Notes: generated by a model not told the origin, from the sequence alone. 64,000 bases of DNA from Ferruginibacter sp. (GCA_013141115.1 JABFRP010000003.1:124001-188000), one strand, 5' to 3'; shown: positions 41,929 to 51,864, counted from the first letter of the stretch. Numbers and translations: made by a program.

Positions 41929-42981
41929 ATGCAAATACAATCTAACATCTCACTCAAAAAATACAATACATTCGGGATAGATGTATTGGCAAAATATTTT
42001 GCATCATTCAATACTGTTGATACTTTGGGGCAATTGCTGCAATATGATGATAGCAGGGCTAAAAGCCAAAAAAATCAAATTCCGATACTTATTTTGGGGG
42101 GCGGCAGCAATATGCTGTTTACTAAAAACTTTGAAGGCATTGTTTTAAAAAATGAAATAAAAGGGATTGAAATAGTAAAGGAAGACGAGAAGTATGTTTA
42201 TGTAAAAGCCGGGGCCGGAGAAAACTGGAACCAGTTTGTATTATATTGTATCAATAACAATTTAGCTGGGGTAGAAAATCTTTCCCTTATTCCGGGTAAT
42301 GTTGGCGCAAGCCCTATGCAAAATATTGGCGCTTACGGTGTAGAAATAAAAGATGTGTTTCATTCCCTGGAGGCATTTCATTTAAAAGAAAAAGTAATTG
42401 AAGTATTTAATTTAAATGATTGCGCATTTGGATACAGGGAAAGTGTATTTAAGAAAAAATATAAAAACCAGTTTGTAATTACCAGTGTTACTTACCGGCT
42501 AAATAAAAAACCGGTATTCAATACCTCTTACGGTGCCATAGAACAAGAGCTGGAAAAAATGGGTGTGAAAGATATCAGTATCAAAGCTATTTCAGATGCG
42601 GTTATTAATATCCGCTCCTCTAAATTACCCAACCCTGCCGAAATTGGTAATGCCGGTAGCTTTTTTAAAAATCCCGAAATTAAAAAACCTGTATTCGATA
42701 TCCTGCATTCAACATTTTCAGGTATTGTTGGCTATGCATTGCCCAATGGCAATATAAAATTAGCTGCAGGCTGGCTGATAGAACAATGTGGTCCGAAGGA
42801 GTCTGCGACATGGAAAGGCTACCGCAATGGCGATGCAGGCTGCCATGCAAAACAGGCATTGGTGTTGGTAAATTATGGTAATGCAAAAGGAGTGGAAATT
42901 TTTGCATTAAGCGAAGCTATCATTGCCAGCGTAAACAAAAAGTTTGGGGTAGTGTTAGAAAGAGAAGTTAATATTATTTAA
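41929..42981 (+). CDS. murB: UDP-N-acetylenolpyruvoylglucosamine reductase
   Basis: This 350-aa protein starts MQIQSNISLKKYNTFGIDVLAKYF. It has the FAD-binding GGGSNMLF motif, the PGNVGASPMQNIGAYG loop, the FGYRESVFKKKYK motif and catalytic-Ser motif GNAGSFFKNP. It reduces UDP-GlcNAc-enolpyruvate to UDP-MurNAc in the cytoplasm. The arrangement is type I. Confidence 0.95.
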   Translation: MQIQSNISLKKYNTFGIDVLAKYFASFNTVDTLGQLLQYDDSRAKSQKNQIPILILGGGSNMLFTKNFEGIVLKNEIKGIEIVKEDEKYVYVKAGAGENWNQFVLYCINNNLAGVENLSLIPGNVGASPMQNIGAYGVEIKDVFHSLEAFHLKEKVIEVFNLNDCAFGYRESVFKKKYKNQFVITSVTYRLNKKPVFNTSYGAIEQELEKMGVKDISIKAISDAVINIRSSKLPNPAEIGNAGSFFKNPEIKKPVFDILHSTFSGIVGYALPNGNIKLAAGWLIEQCGPKESATWKGYRNGDAGCHAKQALVLVNYGNAKGVEIFALSEAIIASVNKKFGVVLEREVNII

Positions 42982-43048
42982 CATTTATCAAGCAGCAATA
43001 TTTCAACTATAACCCTCTGTACTAAAACTCTACCTTAAAACATGCGTT

Positions 43049-43951
43049 ATGAAAAAAGTATTATTTCTTATTACAGTCATTATTTGCTCTTCGCAAATAA
43101 TAAAAGCACAAGATAAAATTTACCGCAATAATGGCAAAGTGGTTGAAGCCAAAGTGCTGGAAGTGGGGGCATCAGAAGTAAAGTACAAGGAATTTAATAA
43201 CCCTGATGGGCCTATTTATGTATTGGAAACCGACCGTATAAAAAAAATTGTGTACGAAAATGGTAAAGTAGAAACGTTTAGTGATAACTATAAAGATCCG
43301 GAAAGATATGCCGGACAAAAAAGCAAAGCCCTTAAAATTAATTTTCTCTCCCCACTCTACGGCTACTTTGAAGCATCATATGAAAAAAGTACCAGCTTAG
43401 GTAAGGGGTATGAATTTTCACTTGGTATCATTGGAGCAGGCAAATCTGGTATTATAGACTATAATTATTACGGCACTGGCAATCAGGTTACCGAAGTAAA
43501 AAAAGGACAGTTTGGTTTCTTTGCCACGGCGGGTTATAAATTTGGCAAGCTGCCCGATTTTTTAATTTTTGGTAAATCACGTGCCAGTCATTTAATGCAG
43601 GGTACTTATATTAAACCATTGATTTACCTGGGCCATTACAAAGAAAATATTTTAGTACAAAAAGGCAGTACCGATCCTTTTGTAGTAGGTAAACAAAATG
43701 TAACTTTTGGTGCATTGCAGATAGAGCTTGGAAGGCAATGGGTTTTTGGAGATAAAATTACGCTGGATATTTATGAAGGCCTTGGTTATGCAATAGACAA
43801 TAAGAAAGATAATTATCAGCCATACAATTATACCAGCAATACTTCTTATTTACAGGAAACCACTGCTTTTAATTACGGTAATGTGCGGCTTGGCAAAAGC
43901 CCGGCACTGTCTTTTACCTTTGGTGTTAAAATAGGAATGTTGTTAAAGTAA
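43049..43951 (+). CDS. Secreted/outer-membrane protein, unknown function
   Basis: This 300-aa protein has signal peptide MKKVLFLITVIICSSQIIKA. A short domain that looks like an SH3-sized all-beta unit (DKIYRNNGKVVEAKVLEVG) repeats a nucleotide-independent binding pattern common to Bacteroidota surface proteins. The C-terminal 180 residues are strand-rich (FEASYEKSTSLGKGYEFSLG, ALSFTFGVKIGMLLK) and look like a small beta-barrel. Function is unknown. A bidirectional terminator follows. Confidence 0.65.
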   Translation: MKKVLFLITVIICSSQIIKAQDKIYRNNGKVVEAKVLEVGASEVKYKEFNNPDGPIYVLETDRIKKIVYENGKVETFSDNYKDPERYAGQKSKALKINFLSPLYGYFEASYEKSTSLGKGYEFSLGIIGAGKSGIIDYNYYGTGNQVTEVKKGQFGFFATAGYKFGKLPDFLIFGKSRASHLMQGTYIKPLIYLGHYKENILVQKGSTDPFVVGKQNVTFGALQIELGRQWVFGDKITLDIYEGLGYAIDNKKDNYQPYNYTSNTSYLQETTAFNYGNVRLGKSPALSFTFGVKIGMLLK

Positions 43952-43962
43952 AAAATACCGAT

Positions 43963-43997
43963 AAAAAAAGCCGCAACAATTTGTTGCGGCTTTTTTT
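43963..43997. terminator. Bidirectional terminator
   Basis: GCCGCAACAA and TTGTTGCGGC form a perfect 10-bp stem with A and T runs on the two sides (AAAAAAAG ... CTTTTTTT). It separates the convergent genes at 43049 and 43999. Confidence 0.85.
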
Positions 43998-43998
43998 A

Positions 43999-45519
43999 TT
44001 AATTAAAATCATCTTCATTAAAATCTTCCTCACTAAAATGCTGATTGCCTATGTTAAGCATACTGCCCATCAGATCTTTAAACTCAATTTTCCCTTCCAA
44101 TACTTTTTTACTGATTAGTGAATAAGCTGAAAGGCCGTGTAATACAAACTCCATCAGCAATGCATTTTCTTTTTCGTTTGCCCCTTTAAAATATTTTTTC
44201 ACCAACGCATGCAGGCCATCTACTTTGTACAGTAACTGAACTTTATCTTCATCCTTTGTTTCAAAAAAATTATTCAGGCTGTTACCGGCATCAAACCAGC
44301 GGGTAATAGCTTTATAAGGATTGTCATCAGGTGTAGCTTCTTTGCGGCTTTTCTTTTTTAAAGTATCAGGATTAGGGAAGTATAAACCGAATTGGGTGCG
44401 GATAGACCGTTCCAGTAAATTAAATGCTACCTGGTATGGCCCTTCCTGTTCACCTTCATACACTAATTCTATTTTGCCTGTTATAGAAGGAATGATACCG
44501 ATCAGATCACTCAGCCATACCTGTGTTTCCTTTTCTCCGTTAATAATGGCTCTGCGCTCTGCGGCACTTACTGCATTCTCGTAAGCACTGATGGTAAGCC
44601 TTGCACTCACACCACTTTTTTTATCTACCAGTTCGCTGCCTCTTGCTTCAAAAGCTACTTGTTCAATCAAACGTTTTATCAGGTCACTTACTTTTACTCT
44701 TGATGATTGTTCATTACTGATGGCCGCTTCCTGTTCGGTAATAGCCAAAGATGTTTCAATACTTTTTGGATAGTGAGTGAGTATCTGGCTTTCAATCCTG
44801 TCTTTTAATGGTGTTACAATACTACCACGATTGGTATAATCTTCTGGGTTGGCAGTAAATACAAACAACACGTCAAGCGGTAGCCGCAATTTAAAACCAC
44901 GTATCTGCAGATCGCCTTCTTCTAAAATATTAAACAACGATACCTGTATTCTTGCCTGCAGATCGGGTAATTCATTGATAACAAAAATACTTCGGTTACT
45001 TCTGGGTATAATGCCGTAATGCAATACCCTTTCATCGGCAAAACTTAATTTTAAGTTGGCTGCTTTTATCGGGTCAATATCGCCAATCAAATCGGCAACG
45101 CTTACATCGGGTGTGGCAAGCTTTTCGCCATAACGCTGGCTGCGGTGCAACCATGCAATAGGGGTGTCATTGCCCTTTTCTTCAATAAGATTAACTGCAT
45201 ATCTCGAAATTGGATTTAAAGGATCGTCGTTAATTTCACTACCGGCAACTACAGGAATGTATTCGTCCAGCAGGTCGATCATTTGCCTGGCCATACGTGT
45301 TTTTGCCTGGCCACGTAAACCTAAAAACAAAATATTATGCTGCGATAATAATGCTCTTTCTGTATCGGGTATTACCGAATCTTCATATCCCAAAATACCT
45401 GGAAAAGAATTTTCTTTTGCTTTAATTTTTACAATAAGATTATCACGGATCTCTTGTTTAATACTTTTTGAAACATAGCCGCTTTTCTTTAATTCGCCGA
45501 GTGTTTTGATGTTGTTCAT
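43999..45519 (-). CDS. MoxR/ChlI-like AAA+ ATPase
   Basis: This 506-aa protein resembles magnesium-chelatase ChlI/MoxR ATPases. It carries LGLRGQAKTRMARQ as Walker A (GxxGxAKT), a Walker B at FVINEL, and the sensor and arginine region LFVFTANPEDYTNRGSIVTPLKDR. Both Walker motifs differ from the textbook form (Ala instead of Gly, Asn before Glu). It starts directly after the ExbD-like gene and is in the same strand set as the VWA gene, so the three may form a MoxR-VWA remodelling system. Confidence 0.8.
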   Translation of the reverse strand: MNNIKTLGELKKSGYVSKSIKQEIRDNLIVKIKAKENSFPGILGYEDSVIPDTERALLSQHNILFLGLRGQAKTRMARQMIDLLDEYIPVVAGSEINDDPLNPISRYAVNLIEEKGNDTPIAWLHRSQRYGEKLATPDVSVADLIGDIDPIKAANLKLSFADERVLHYGIIPRSNRSIFVINELPDLQARIQVSLFNILEEGDLQIRGFKLRLPLDVLFVFTANPEDYTNRGSIVTPLKDRIESQILTHYPKSIETSLAITEQEAAISNEQSSRVKVSDLIKRLIEQVAFEARGSELVDKKSGVSARLTISAYENAVSAAERRAIINGEKETQVWLSDLIGIIPSITGKIELVYEGEQEGPYQVAFNLLERSIRTQFGLYFPNPDTLKKKSRKEATPDDNPYKAITRWFDAGNSLNNFFETKDEDKVQLLYKVDGLHALVKKYFKGANEKENALLMEFVLHGLSAYSLISKKVLEGKIEFKDLMGSMLNIGNQHFSEEDFNEDDFN

Positions 45520-46290
45520 TTATTTGTTCTTATAGTTTTTAATACAGTTTAATTCTGTTTCTGTAATGTCTTCTTCTGCATAGTGGTACTTTGGAGTGCC
45601 GCTTGCAACGATTTCATCTAAAATATCAAGTATGCTTTTAAATGTTGCTTCTTGTGTAGATTTTAGTACAATAATAATTTCTTCTTTTTTGGTTGTTTTA
45701 ACCCTTGTCCTAATAGTTTGTTTAAGTGTTTTAAGATCAACCATATTTAGAATGGTACAGTTTGAGCCGTTGTAGTAATAAAATTTATTTCCTCCCGTTG
45801 CCAGTATAGTTAAAGCTTTTTTGTTTTTACCAATAAGAGACGAAAGCGGCGGCGGCGGTGGAGGAGAAGGCGGCTTTGCTATTGTTAACTCAGTTTTGTG
45901 GCTGCTTAGCACTTCTTCTTTTATAGAGATCGCATCAAAAAAAATATTTTCCGTGCTGTCTGTAATACTTACCGAAAATTCAACTCCTTTTTGCTTAAGC
46001 TGATCTATCCAGCTTAACAAAATAGGACCTACTCCTTCTTCACCAGGGCAAAGATCCGTCATTGGTTTCAAGAGTACATTATGAGTTAATATGTTAATAC
46101 TGTTGAGTAATTTATATTTAAAATTAGAATCCTTTAAATTGCTTTGTATTAAATTTTTCGCCTCAAAATTGTCGCCTTCAAAGTAATAGATACTGTCGCA
46201 GTTTGCTAGATATATATGTAAAGTCTTTTTTTGCCCTACGCCATAATTGCAAAATGACAAAAGTATAAGGAGAGTAGCTAGTGACTTCAT
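45520..46290 (-). CDS. Secreted protein with two tandem ExbD/TolR-like domains
   Basis: This 256-aa protein has signal peptide MKSLATLLILLSFCNYGVG. Two similar regions follow: A, residues 24-110 (LHIYLANCDSIYYFEGDN, then NVLLKPM and ILLSWIDQLKQKGVEF), and B, residues 160-245 (LTILATGGNKFYYYNGSN, then EEIIIVLKSTQEA and ILDILDEIVASGTPKYH). Both resemble the periplasmic part of ExbD. A Pro-rich linker (residues 140-148) separates them. It lacks the membrane helix of ExbD. Its stop is adjacent to the start of the ATPase gene. Confidence 0.6.
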   Translation of the reverse strand: MKSLATLLILLSFCNYGVGQKKTLHIYLANCDSIYYFEGDNFEAKNLIQSNLKDSNFKYKLLNSINILTHNVLLKPMTDLCPGEEGVGPILLSWIDQLKQKGVEFSVSITDSTENIFFDAISIKEEVLSSHKTELTIAKPPSPPPPPPLSSLIGKNKKALTILATGGNKFYYYNGSNCTILNMVDLKTLKQTIRTRVKTTKKEEIIIVLKSTQEATFKSILDILDEIVASGTPKYHYAEEDITETELNCIKNYKNK

Positions 46291-46346
46291 AATAAAATTT
46301 CAATGTTAACAGGATTGTATTTAGTTTGTAAACCTCAATCCAAGTT

Positions 46347-46368
46347 CCCCTTTAGGGGACAGGGGCAA
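46347..46368. repeat. Dispersed palindrome, copy 3 (opposite orientation)
   Basis: TTCCCCTTTAGGGGACAGGG is the reverse complement form of the plsC copy. It ends next to the 3' end of the VWA gene. Confidence 0.65.
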
Positions 46369-47466
46369 TTAATATACCGTCTTCCGCTTTCCACTTTCAA
46401 AATCCTTAAATATAAAGGCCCCCAGTTTATCTAATCCTGCAAAAAAGGCTTTACCATTGTTGCATTCCGTAAACTCCTGCACAAACTTTTGTAAATACGG
46501 ATCGGTGGCAATCATAAAAGTGGTGATGGGGATTTTTAGTTTTTTACATTGTGTAGCCAGGCTCATGCAACGGTTTAAAATTTTCCTGTCTACACCAAAA
46601 CTGTTTTTATAATAACGGGCACCCACTTTTAAGCAAGTAGGTTTACCATCAGTGATCATAAAAATTTGTTTGTTGGGGTTTCTTCTTCTGCGTAAAATAT
46701 CCATCGCCAGTTCTATACCTGCAACAGTATTGGTATGATAAGGGCCAACCTGTAAATATGGAAGGTCTTTTATCTCTATCGTCCAGGCATCGTTACCAAA
46801 TACTACAATATCCAAAGTATCTTTAGGGTATTTTGTTTTGATCAGTTCACTCAATGCCATGGCCACTTTTTTTGCCGGAGTTATTCTGTCCTCTCCATAC
46901 AGAATCATAGAGTGGGAGATATCGATCATCAATACAGTAGATGTTTGCGATTTAAAATCAGTCTCTCTTATCTCAAGGTCATCTTCATACATTTTAAAAC
47001 TATCAATACCATGATTGATCTGTGCGTTTCGGATAGAATTGGTAAAATCAATTTGTTCCATCGTATCACCAAATTGAAAAGGCCTTGTCTCCGGATTGAT
47101 CTCATCGCCACCACCGGGTTTAAAAGTATTGTGATTACCCTGTTTGGTTTTCTTAAGCTTACCAAAAATTTCTTCCAAACTTTTTTTGCGGATGCTTTGT
47201 TCGGTTTTAGAAGTAATTTTTATTGCACCATCCGGACTTTTTTCATCGATATAGCCTTTGTCTTTCAGATCTTCTAAAAAATCGCCGATGCCATAATCTT
47301 TATCCGTTAGTTTATATTCTTTATCCAGCTCATTCATCCATTGCATGGCTTCATTAAAATCGCCATTGGTATAGGTAAGGAGTTGTAAAAAAAGATCCAG
47401 CAATTTCTCAAAAGGAGATTTGCCTTGTTCATTAGGATCGTATTTGCTAAAGTGAAAACCGAGCAT
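46369..47466 (-). CDS. VWA-domain protein (ChlD/CoxE-like partner of the ATPase)
   Basis: This 365-aa protein has a VWA domain with the MIDAS motif DISHS (in VLMIDISHSMILYGEDR) and the later TDGKPT loop. The N-terminal 165 residues are helical and charged. This is the usual partner of MoxR/ChlI-type ATPases. It starts the set VWA, ExbD-like, ATPase, all on the minus strand. Confidence 0.82.
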   Translation of the reverse strand: MLGFHFSKYDPNEQGKSPFEKLLDLFLQLLTYTNGDFNEAMQWMNELDKEYKLTDKDYGIGDFLEDLKDKGYIDEKSPDGAIKITSKTEQSIRKKSLEEIFGKLKKTKQGNHNTFKPGGGDEINPETRPFQFGDTMEQIDFTNSIRNAQINHGIDSFKMYEDDLEIRETDFKSQTSTVLMIDISHSMILYGEDRITPAKKVAMALSELIKTKYPKDTLDIVVFGNDAWTIEIKDLPYLQVGPYHTNTVAGIELAMDILRRRRNPNKQIFMITDGKPTCLKVGARYYKNSFGVDRKILNRCMSLATQCKKLKIPITTFMIATDPYLQKFVQEFTECNNGKAFFAGLDKLGAFIFKDFESGKRKTVY

Positions 47467-47545
47467 GAGTTCAATATTTAATAAATCTGTCTGATACTAA
47501 ATTACGAAACATTTAAGTGCATCGTTTGGTTCAGATGTTAAATAA

Positions 47546-47575
47546 AAAATCCCCTGAAATTTTTCAGGGGATTTT
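47546..47575 (-). terminator. Terminator of the DUF2723 gene
   Basis: ATCCCCTGAAA and TTTCAGGGGAT form a perfect stem flanked by A and T runs, 20 bp beyond the stop at 47596 on the minus strand. Confidence 0.8.
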
Positions 47576-47595
47576 AAGTGATTTTGTATTTATTA

Positions 47596-50500
47596 CTATG
47601 GTTGCTTAGGAGCAGAATCTGCGGCCTTACCCGGTGTTACAGGGTTTGTTTTAATCGTTGGTGCAGTTTCTGCAGGCAGCATTACCTGCGGTTCAAATTG
47701 ATTTTTTAATTGCTCCATACCCATTAATAAACGTTGTACACCTTGCATTTCATATTGCATGGCATCTTGTTTGCTATCGGGCAAGTTTGTTAAGTAGGTC
47801 ATCTGCTGTTCCAGATCTTTTTTTACAGCAGTTGATATTTTTTTAGCTAAAGCGGTATCGCCTGCCTTATAAGCTGCTATCAGCATTTGTAAAGAAAACT
47901 GGTTGTGCTGTTGGCCCCTGCTTACAAGTCCGTAAGGAAAGTTTTCTTCCAGCATCATCTTATCGCATCTGTTCAGCATTTTTTTAGCTTCTTCTTTTTT
48001 ACCAGCATCTGCAAGGCTGCTTGCAGCTTGCGCATAAGCCAAACGAATACTGTTTAAATGCCTGCGGTTCTCTTCGTCAAAATAAACACCTTTTACATCG
48101 GCACTACCAAACTTAAACTTGTTCATCAGTTTATCATACACCCAATCGTTATTTACCGGGCTGTTTATCACAGGCACCAGGCGGTAAGTAAGTCCATCCT
48201 GGCGTATGTAACTATCAATACCAATGTCGGATGCATTAGGCGATGTAAAATATATCGGCCTTTTCCATTTGTTAGAGGCAATAATATTTAAAACCGCCGC
48301 ATCGTTTTTATAAATAACCGTTTTAGGTATTTCAAAAGTTAATTCGCTTACTACACTATCGGTGGCATTAACGGTACCATTTTTTTTTACAAGATTTATA
48401 TCAACAGGTACAGATACTTTTTTAGAAGGATAAATATTCAGTACACTGCCATCTCTTCCCTGTTCTGTTTTAGAAGGGTCATCGCTGCCGGCATAATCTT
48501 TCATCATGGTGTAAAGGTCCATGTATTTATTAGGGTCGATCCCCGGCTTGGGTGCATTATAAATAATATCCCTGTTGCTGCCTTCAATTTGTTCTGCTGT
48601 CCAAATAGGGTCAATAGGATCACTATTGTTTAATTTGTAGCGGAGTTGGTTAATATACCAGTCGGTACCCAGTAAACTGGAATTGATAACACGGATATCT
48701 GTTCTTATACCTTCTACTTCCTGTGCATACCACAATGGATAAGTATCATTATCGCCATAGGAAATTACAATAGCATTAGGCGCACAACTTTCTAAATAAT
48801 CTGTTGCAAGATCTCTTGCCATTGTTTTATGGCTACGGTCATGGTCGTCCCATTCCTGACTGGCCATTATAACCGGAACAGCCAATGTGCAAAGTGCAGC
48901 GGCTGCATAACTTGCTACCGCAGTATTTTTAATAAATGCACCAAAGAGTTCTTTTACATATAAAACACCCAGACCAATCCATATTGCAAATGCATAAAAC
49001 GAACCTACAAAGGCGTAATCCCTTTCACGTGGCTGGTTACCTGCCTGGTTTAAATAAAATATAACTGCGGCGCCTGTTAGCAAAAACAGCAGCCCAACAA
49101 CAAACGCATCCTTATTATCTTTTTTAATTTGATAAATTAATCCAAGCAAGCCAAGTATAAGTGGCAGTGCAAAAAGTTTATTATTGGCTTTATTGTTTTT
49201 TAAACTGTCGGGCATCATATCCTGGTTACCCAGTCTTAAATTATCTATCGGTGCAATTCCTGTTATCCAGTTGCCATCACGTACATTACCCATGTATACG
49301 CCCTGCAAATCATTTTGTTTACCAGCAAAATTCCACATAAAATAACGTAAGTACATCCAACCTAACTGGTAGCTAAATGCAAATTGAATATTTTCTCCAA
49401 CGGTAGGTTTTCTTTCCCAATTGCCTTGTTTATCTTTTCCAATACCAGCCCAGCTTGCATAATAATCAGCATGGCCCTGGTCGTTGCTTTGATCCCACAT
49501 ACGGGGAAACAAATGCATATCTTCAGGCGCATATACATACTCTACTTTTCTGCCATTTTTCTCATACCTGCCATTGCTTTTTACATAGGTCTCTGTTACT
49601 TTACTATCAATAGGGGAGGCCGTAAAATCCTGCCCGTATAAAATTGGCCAGTCGCCATATTGCTCACGGCTTAAATAGCCTACCAAGCTTACAGGGTTAT
49701 CTACATTATACATATCCACCGATGGGTTGGCATTACTACGAACCAGTGTGGTAAAGTAAGAGGAAAAGCAGCCCATTACCATAAAGGCAAAGCTCCACAA
49801 ACCTAATTTTAAAAAATTCCAGTTTTTACTTTTGGCAATACGGAGACCAAAAAATATTAAGGCAGCAATAAATACAAAGAAAAAGGCGAAGCCTGAAAAA
49901 TACGGCAGCCCAAAACTGTTTACAAAAAGTACATCAAAATTTCCGGCACCTTTAATGGTCCACTGAATAACAGCTTTTTGTACTACACCAGTAAGTACAC
50001 AACCAATAACAAAGGCCCAGAATAAACCCCAGTTAGTTAATTTGTAACGTTTATAATAGTAAATAACCACAATGGTTGGTATGGTTAATATATTCAACAA
50101 GTGAACACCAATTGATAAACCCATTAAAAAGAAGATCAAAATTATCCAGCGATCGGCATGGGTAAAATGGCCTTTAATTCCTTTAGCTTCTTCTACATCA
50201 ACATTTTGCTCCCATTTAAGCATTGCCCAAAATACAAGGGCTGTAAAAAAAGAAGATAAAGCATATACCTCACCTTCCACAGCACTATACCAGAATGAAT
50301 CGGAAAATGTATAAGCTAAGGCACCAACAATACCTGCAGCCATTACCGCAACAATGTTAGCATTAGTAAGCTCAACACCGTTTTTGGTAACTATTTTACG
50401 GGCAAAATGGGTAATGCTCCAGAACAAAAATAAAATGGTAAAGCCACTTGCAAGTGCACTCATCAGGTTAATGCCAGTAGCCGCATGCTGCGGATCAAAG

Positions 50501-50697
50501 GGGGCCATAAACAAGCGGCCGATCAATGCAAATAGCGGTGCTCCCGGCGGATGCGGAATTTGTAATTTATAAGCACTGGAAGCAAACTCACCGCAATCCC
50601 AAAGGCTGCCTGTAGCTTCCATGGTCATTATATATACTGAACATGCAATTATGCAAACCAGCCAGCCGGTAATGTTGTTGATACGTTTAAAACTCAT
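47596..50697 (-). CDS. DUF2723-family membrane protein (predicted O-mannosyltransferase-like)
   Basis: This 1033-aa protein has the family signature near the N-terminus (SLWDCGEFASSAYKLQIPHPPGAPLF), about a dozen membrane helices in the first 620 residues and a soluble C-terminal region with TPR-like helices (LADAGKKEEAKKMLNRCDKM). DUF2723 proteins belong to the GT-C glycosyltransferases, and in Bacteroidota some act in protein O-glycosylation. The start at 50697 is chosen because a TATATTTG -7 element at 50719-50726 lies within the first codons of the longer frame. Confidence 0.85.
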   Translation of the reverse strand: MSFKRINNITGWLVCIIACSVYIMTMEATGSLWDCGEFASSAYKLQIPHPPGAPLFALIGRLFMAPFDPQHAATGINLMSALASGFTILFLFWSITHFARKIVTKNGVELTNANIVAVMAAGIVGALAYTFSDSFWYSAVEGEVYALSSFFTALVFWAMLKWEQNVDVEEAKGIKGHFTHADRWIILIFFLMGLSIGVHLLNILTIPTIVVIYYYKRYKLTNWGLFWAFVIGCVLTGVVQKAVIQWTIKGAGNFDVLFVNSFGLPYFSGFAFFFVFIAALIFFGLRIAKSKNWNFLKLGLWSFAFMVMGCFSSYFTTLVRSNANPSVDMYNVDNPVSLVGYLSREQYGDWPILYGQDFTASPIDSKVTETYVKSNGRYEKNGRKVEYVYAPEDMHLFPRMWDQSNDQGHADYYASWAGIGKDKQGNWERKPTVGENIQFAFSYQLGWMYLRYFMWNFAGKQNDLQGVYMGNVRDGNWITGIAPIDNLRLGNQDMMPDSLKNNKANNKLFALPLILGLLGLIYQIKKDNKDAFVVGLLFLLTGAAVIFYLNQAGNQPRERDYAFVGSFYAFAIWIGLGVLYVKELFGAFIKNTAVASYAAAALCTLAVPVIMASQEWDDHDRSHKTMARDLATDYLESCAPNAIVISYGDNDTYPLWYAQEVEGIRTDIRVINSSLLGTDWYINQLRYKLNNSDPIDPIWTAEQIEGSNRDIIYNAPKPGIDPNKYMDLYTMMKDYAGSDDPSKTEQGRDGSVLNIYPSKKVSVPVDINLVKKNGTVNATDSVVSELTFEIPKTVIYKNDAAVLNIIASNKWKRPIYFTSPNASDIGIDSYIRQDGLTYRLVPVINSPVNNDWVYDKLMNKFKFGSADVKGVYFDEENRRHLNSIRLAYAQAASSLADAGKKEEAKKMLNRCDKMMLEENFPYGLVSRGQQHNQFSLQMLIAAYKAGDTALAKKISTAVKKDLEQQMTYLTNLPDSKQDAMQYEMQGVQRLLMGMEQLKNQFEPQVMLPAETAPTIKTNPVTPGKAADSAPKQP

Positions 50698-50718
50698 ATA
50701 GTATTGGTTATAAGTTGG

Positions 50719-50726
50719 CAAATATA
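50719..50726 (-). promoter_or_regulatory. -7 promoter element for the DUF2723 gene
   Basis: TATATTTG on the minus strand, 21 nt upstream of the ATG at 50697, overlapping the alternative upstream start. Confidence 0.45.
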
Positions 50727-50843
50727 ATATGTTTAGTGGTTAGAGTTTTGCCGTTAGCCATTATTTATAATTTTTTTGTTATCGGCGGTTAGTAGCTTTA
50801 AAATGTTCTTTGGTATGATATAATTATTTTATCTCCTTCACTT

Positions 50844-50864
50844 GCCCCTTTAGGTAATAGGGTT
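50844..50864. repeat. Dispersed palindrome, degenerate copy 4
   Basis: GCCCCTTTAGGTAATAGGGT keeps the left half of the palindrome, but the right half is altered. It is upstream of the DMT transporter start. Confidence 0.45.
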
Positions 50865-50877
50865 TTATCTTCGTTAC

Positions 50878-51774
50878 ATGAAGAAAGCCCTTGTACAATT
50901 ACATATAGCTGTTTTTTTGGCTGGCTTTACTGCTATATTGGGTAAATTAATTGCTTTAAATGAAGGCTTACTGGTTTGGTACCGCCTTTTAATAACAGTT
51001 ATTACACTGGTTGTGTTATTATATTATAAAAAGCAACTGGTAAAAATCACCGCTAAAGATGCACTTAAATTTTTAGGGGTAGGAACAATTGTAGCCCTGC
51101 ATTGGATCACATTTTATGGCAGTGTAAAATATGCCAATGCATCGGTGGCATTAGTTTGCTTTAGTGCTACCGGTTTTTTTACTTCTTTGTTAGAGCCGTT
51201 AATTCTAAAAAAGCGAATTGTAATTATTGAAATGTTGTTGGGGCTACTAACTATAGCCGGCATTTATATTATTTTCGATTTTCATCCACAGTATAAACTG
51301 GGTATAGCTTTTGGAATAATATCAGCATTGGGAAGTGCGCTGTTTCCCATTTTTAATAAAGAATTCACTAAAAGATTTACCCCGCAAACTATTACCGTAT
51401 ACGAGTTGGGAGGAGGGTTGGTGGCAGCAACACTAATTGTGCCTTTGTACCTGATAAAATTTCCGGCACAATATTATTTACCCACAACAAGTGATTGGGG
51501 ATGGTTAATAGTGCTGGCCTGGTTTTGTACAGTACTTAGTTTTAACCTGCAATTGAATGCGCTAAAAAAGATATCTGCATTTACTGCAAACCTTACCTAT
51601 AATCTGGAGCCAGTGTATGGGATTATAATGGCTTTTATATTTTTTAAAGAAAATAAAGATCTGAATTACCAGTTTTATATTGGAGTAGGATTAATTTTGC
51701 TGGCGGTTATTTTACAAATGGTAAGGGTTTATTATCAGAGTAAAAGCCCGGTATATCGCCATCTTAACCGCTAA
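50878..51774 (+). CDS. EamA/DMT-superfamily transporter
   Basis: This 298-aa protein has ten hydrophobic helices in two EamA halves. The first half contains RLLITVITLVVLLYYKKQ, and both halves end with the conserved glutamate/proline-containing loops (EPLILKKRIVIIE and NLEPVYGIIMAF). DMT permeases carry small metabolites across the inner membrane; the substrate is unknown. It lies upstream of the ribosomal-protein genes but has its own intergenic space. Confidence 0.85.
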   Translation: MKKALVQLHIAVFLAGFTAILGKLIALNEGLLVWYRLLITVITLVVLLYYKKQLVKITAKDALKFLGVGTIVALHWITFYGSVKYANASVALVCFSATGFFTSLLEPLILKKRIVIIEMLLGLLTIAGIYIIFDFHPQYKLGIAFGIISALGSALFPIFNKEFTKRFTPQTITVYELGGGLVAATLIVPLYLIKFPAQYYLPTTSDWGWLIVLAWFCTVLSFNLQLNALKKISAFTANLTYNLEPVYGIIMAFIFFKENKDLNYQFYIGVGLILLAVILQMVRVYYQSKSPVYRHLNR

Positions 51775-51864
51775 TTATCAACAGTTTTGTGGCACTTGTG
51801 GGTATTTTTAATGGCAAAATGAAAAATTAATCCAATTTAAGTATCGGAAATCCATTTTAAATGC

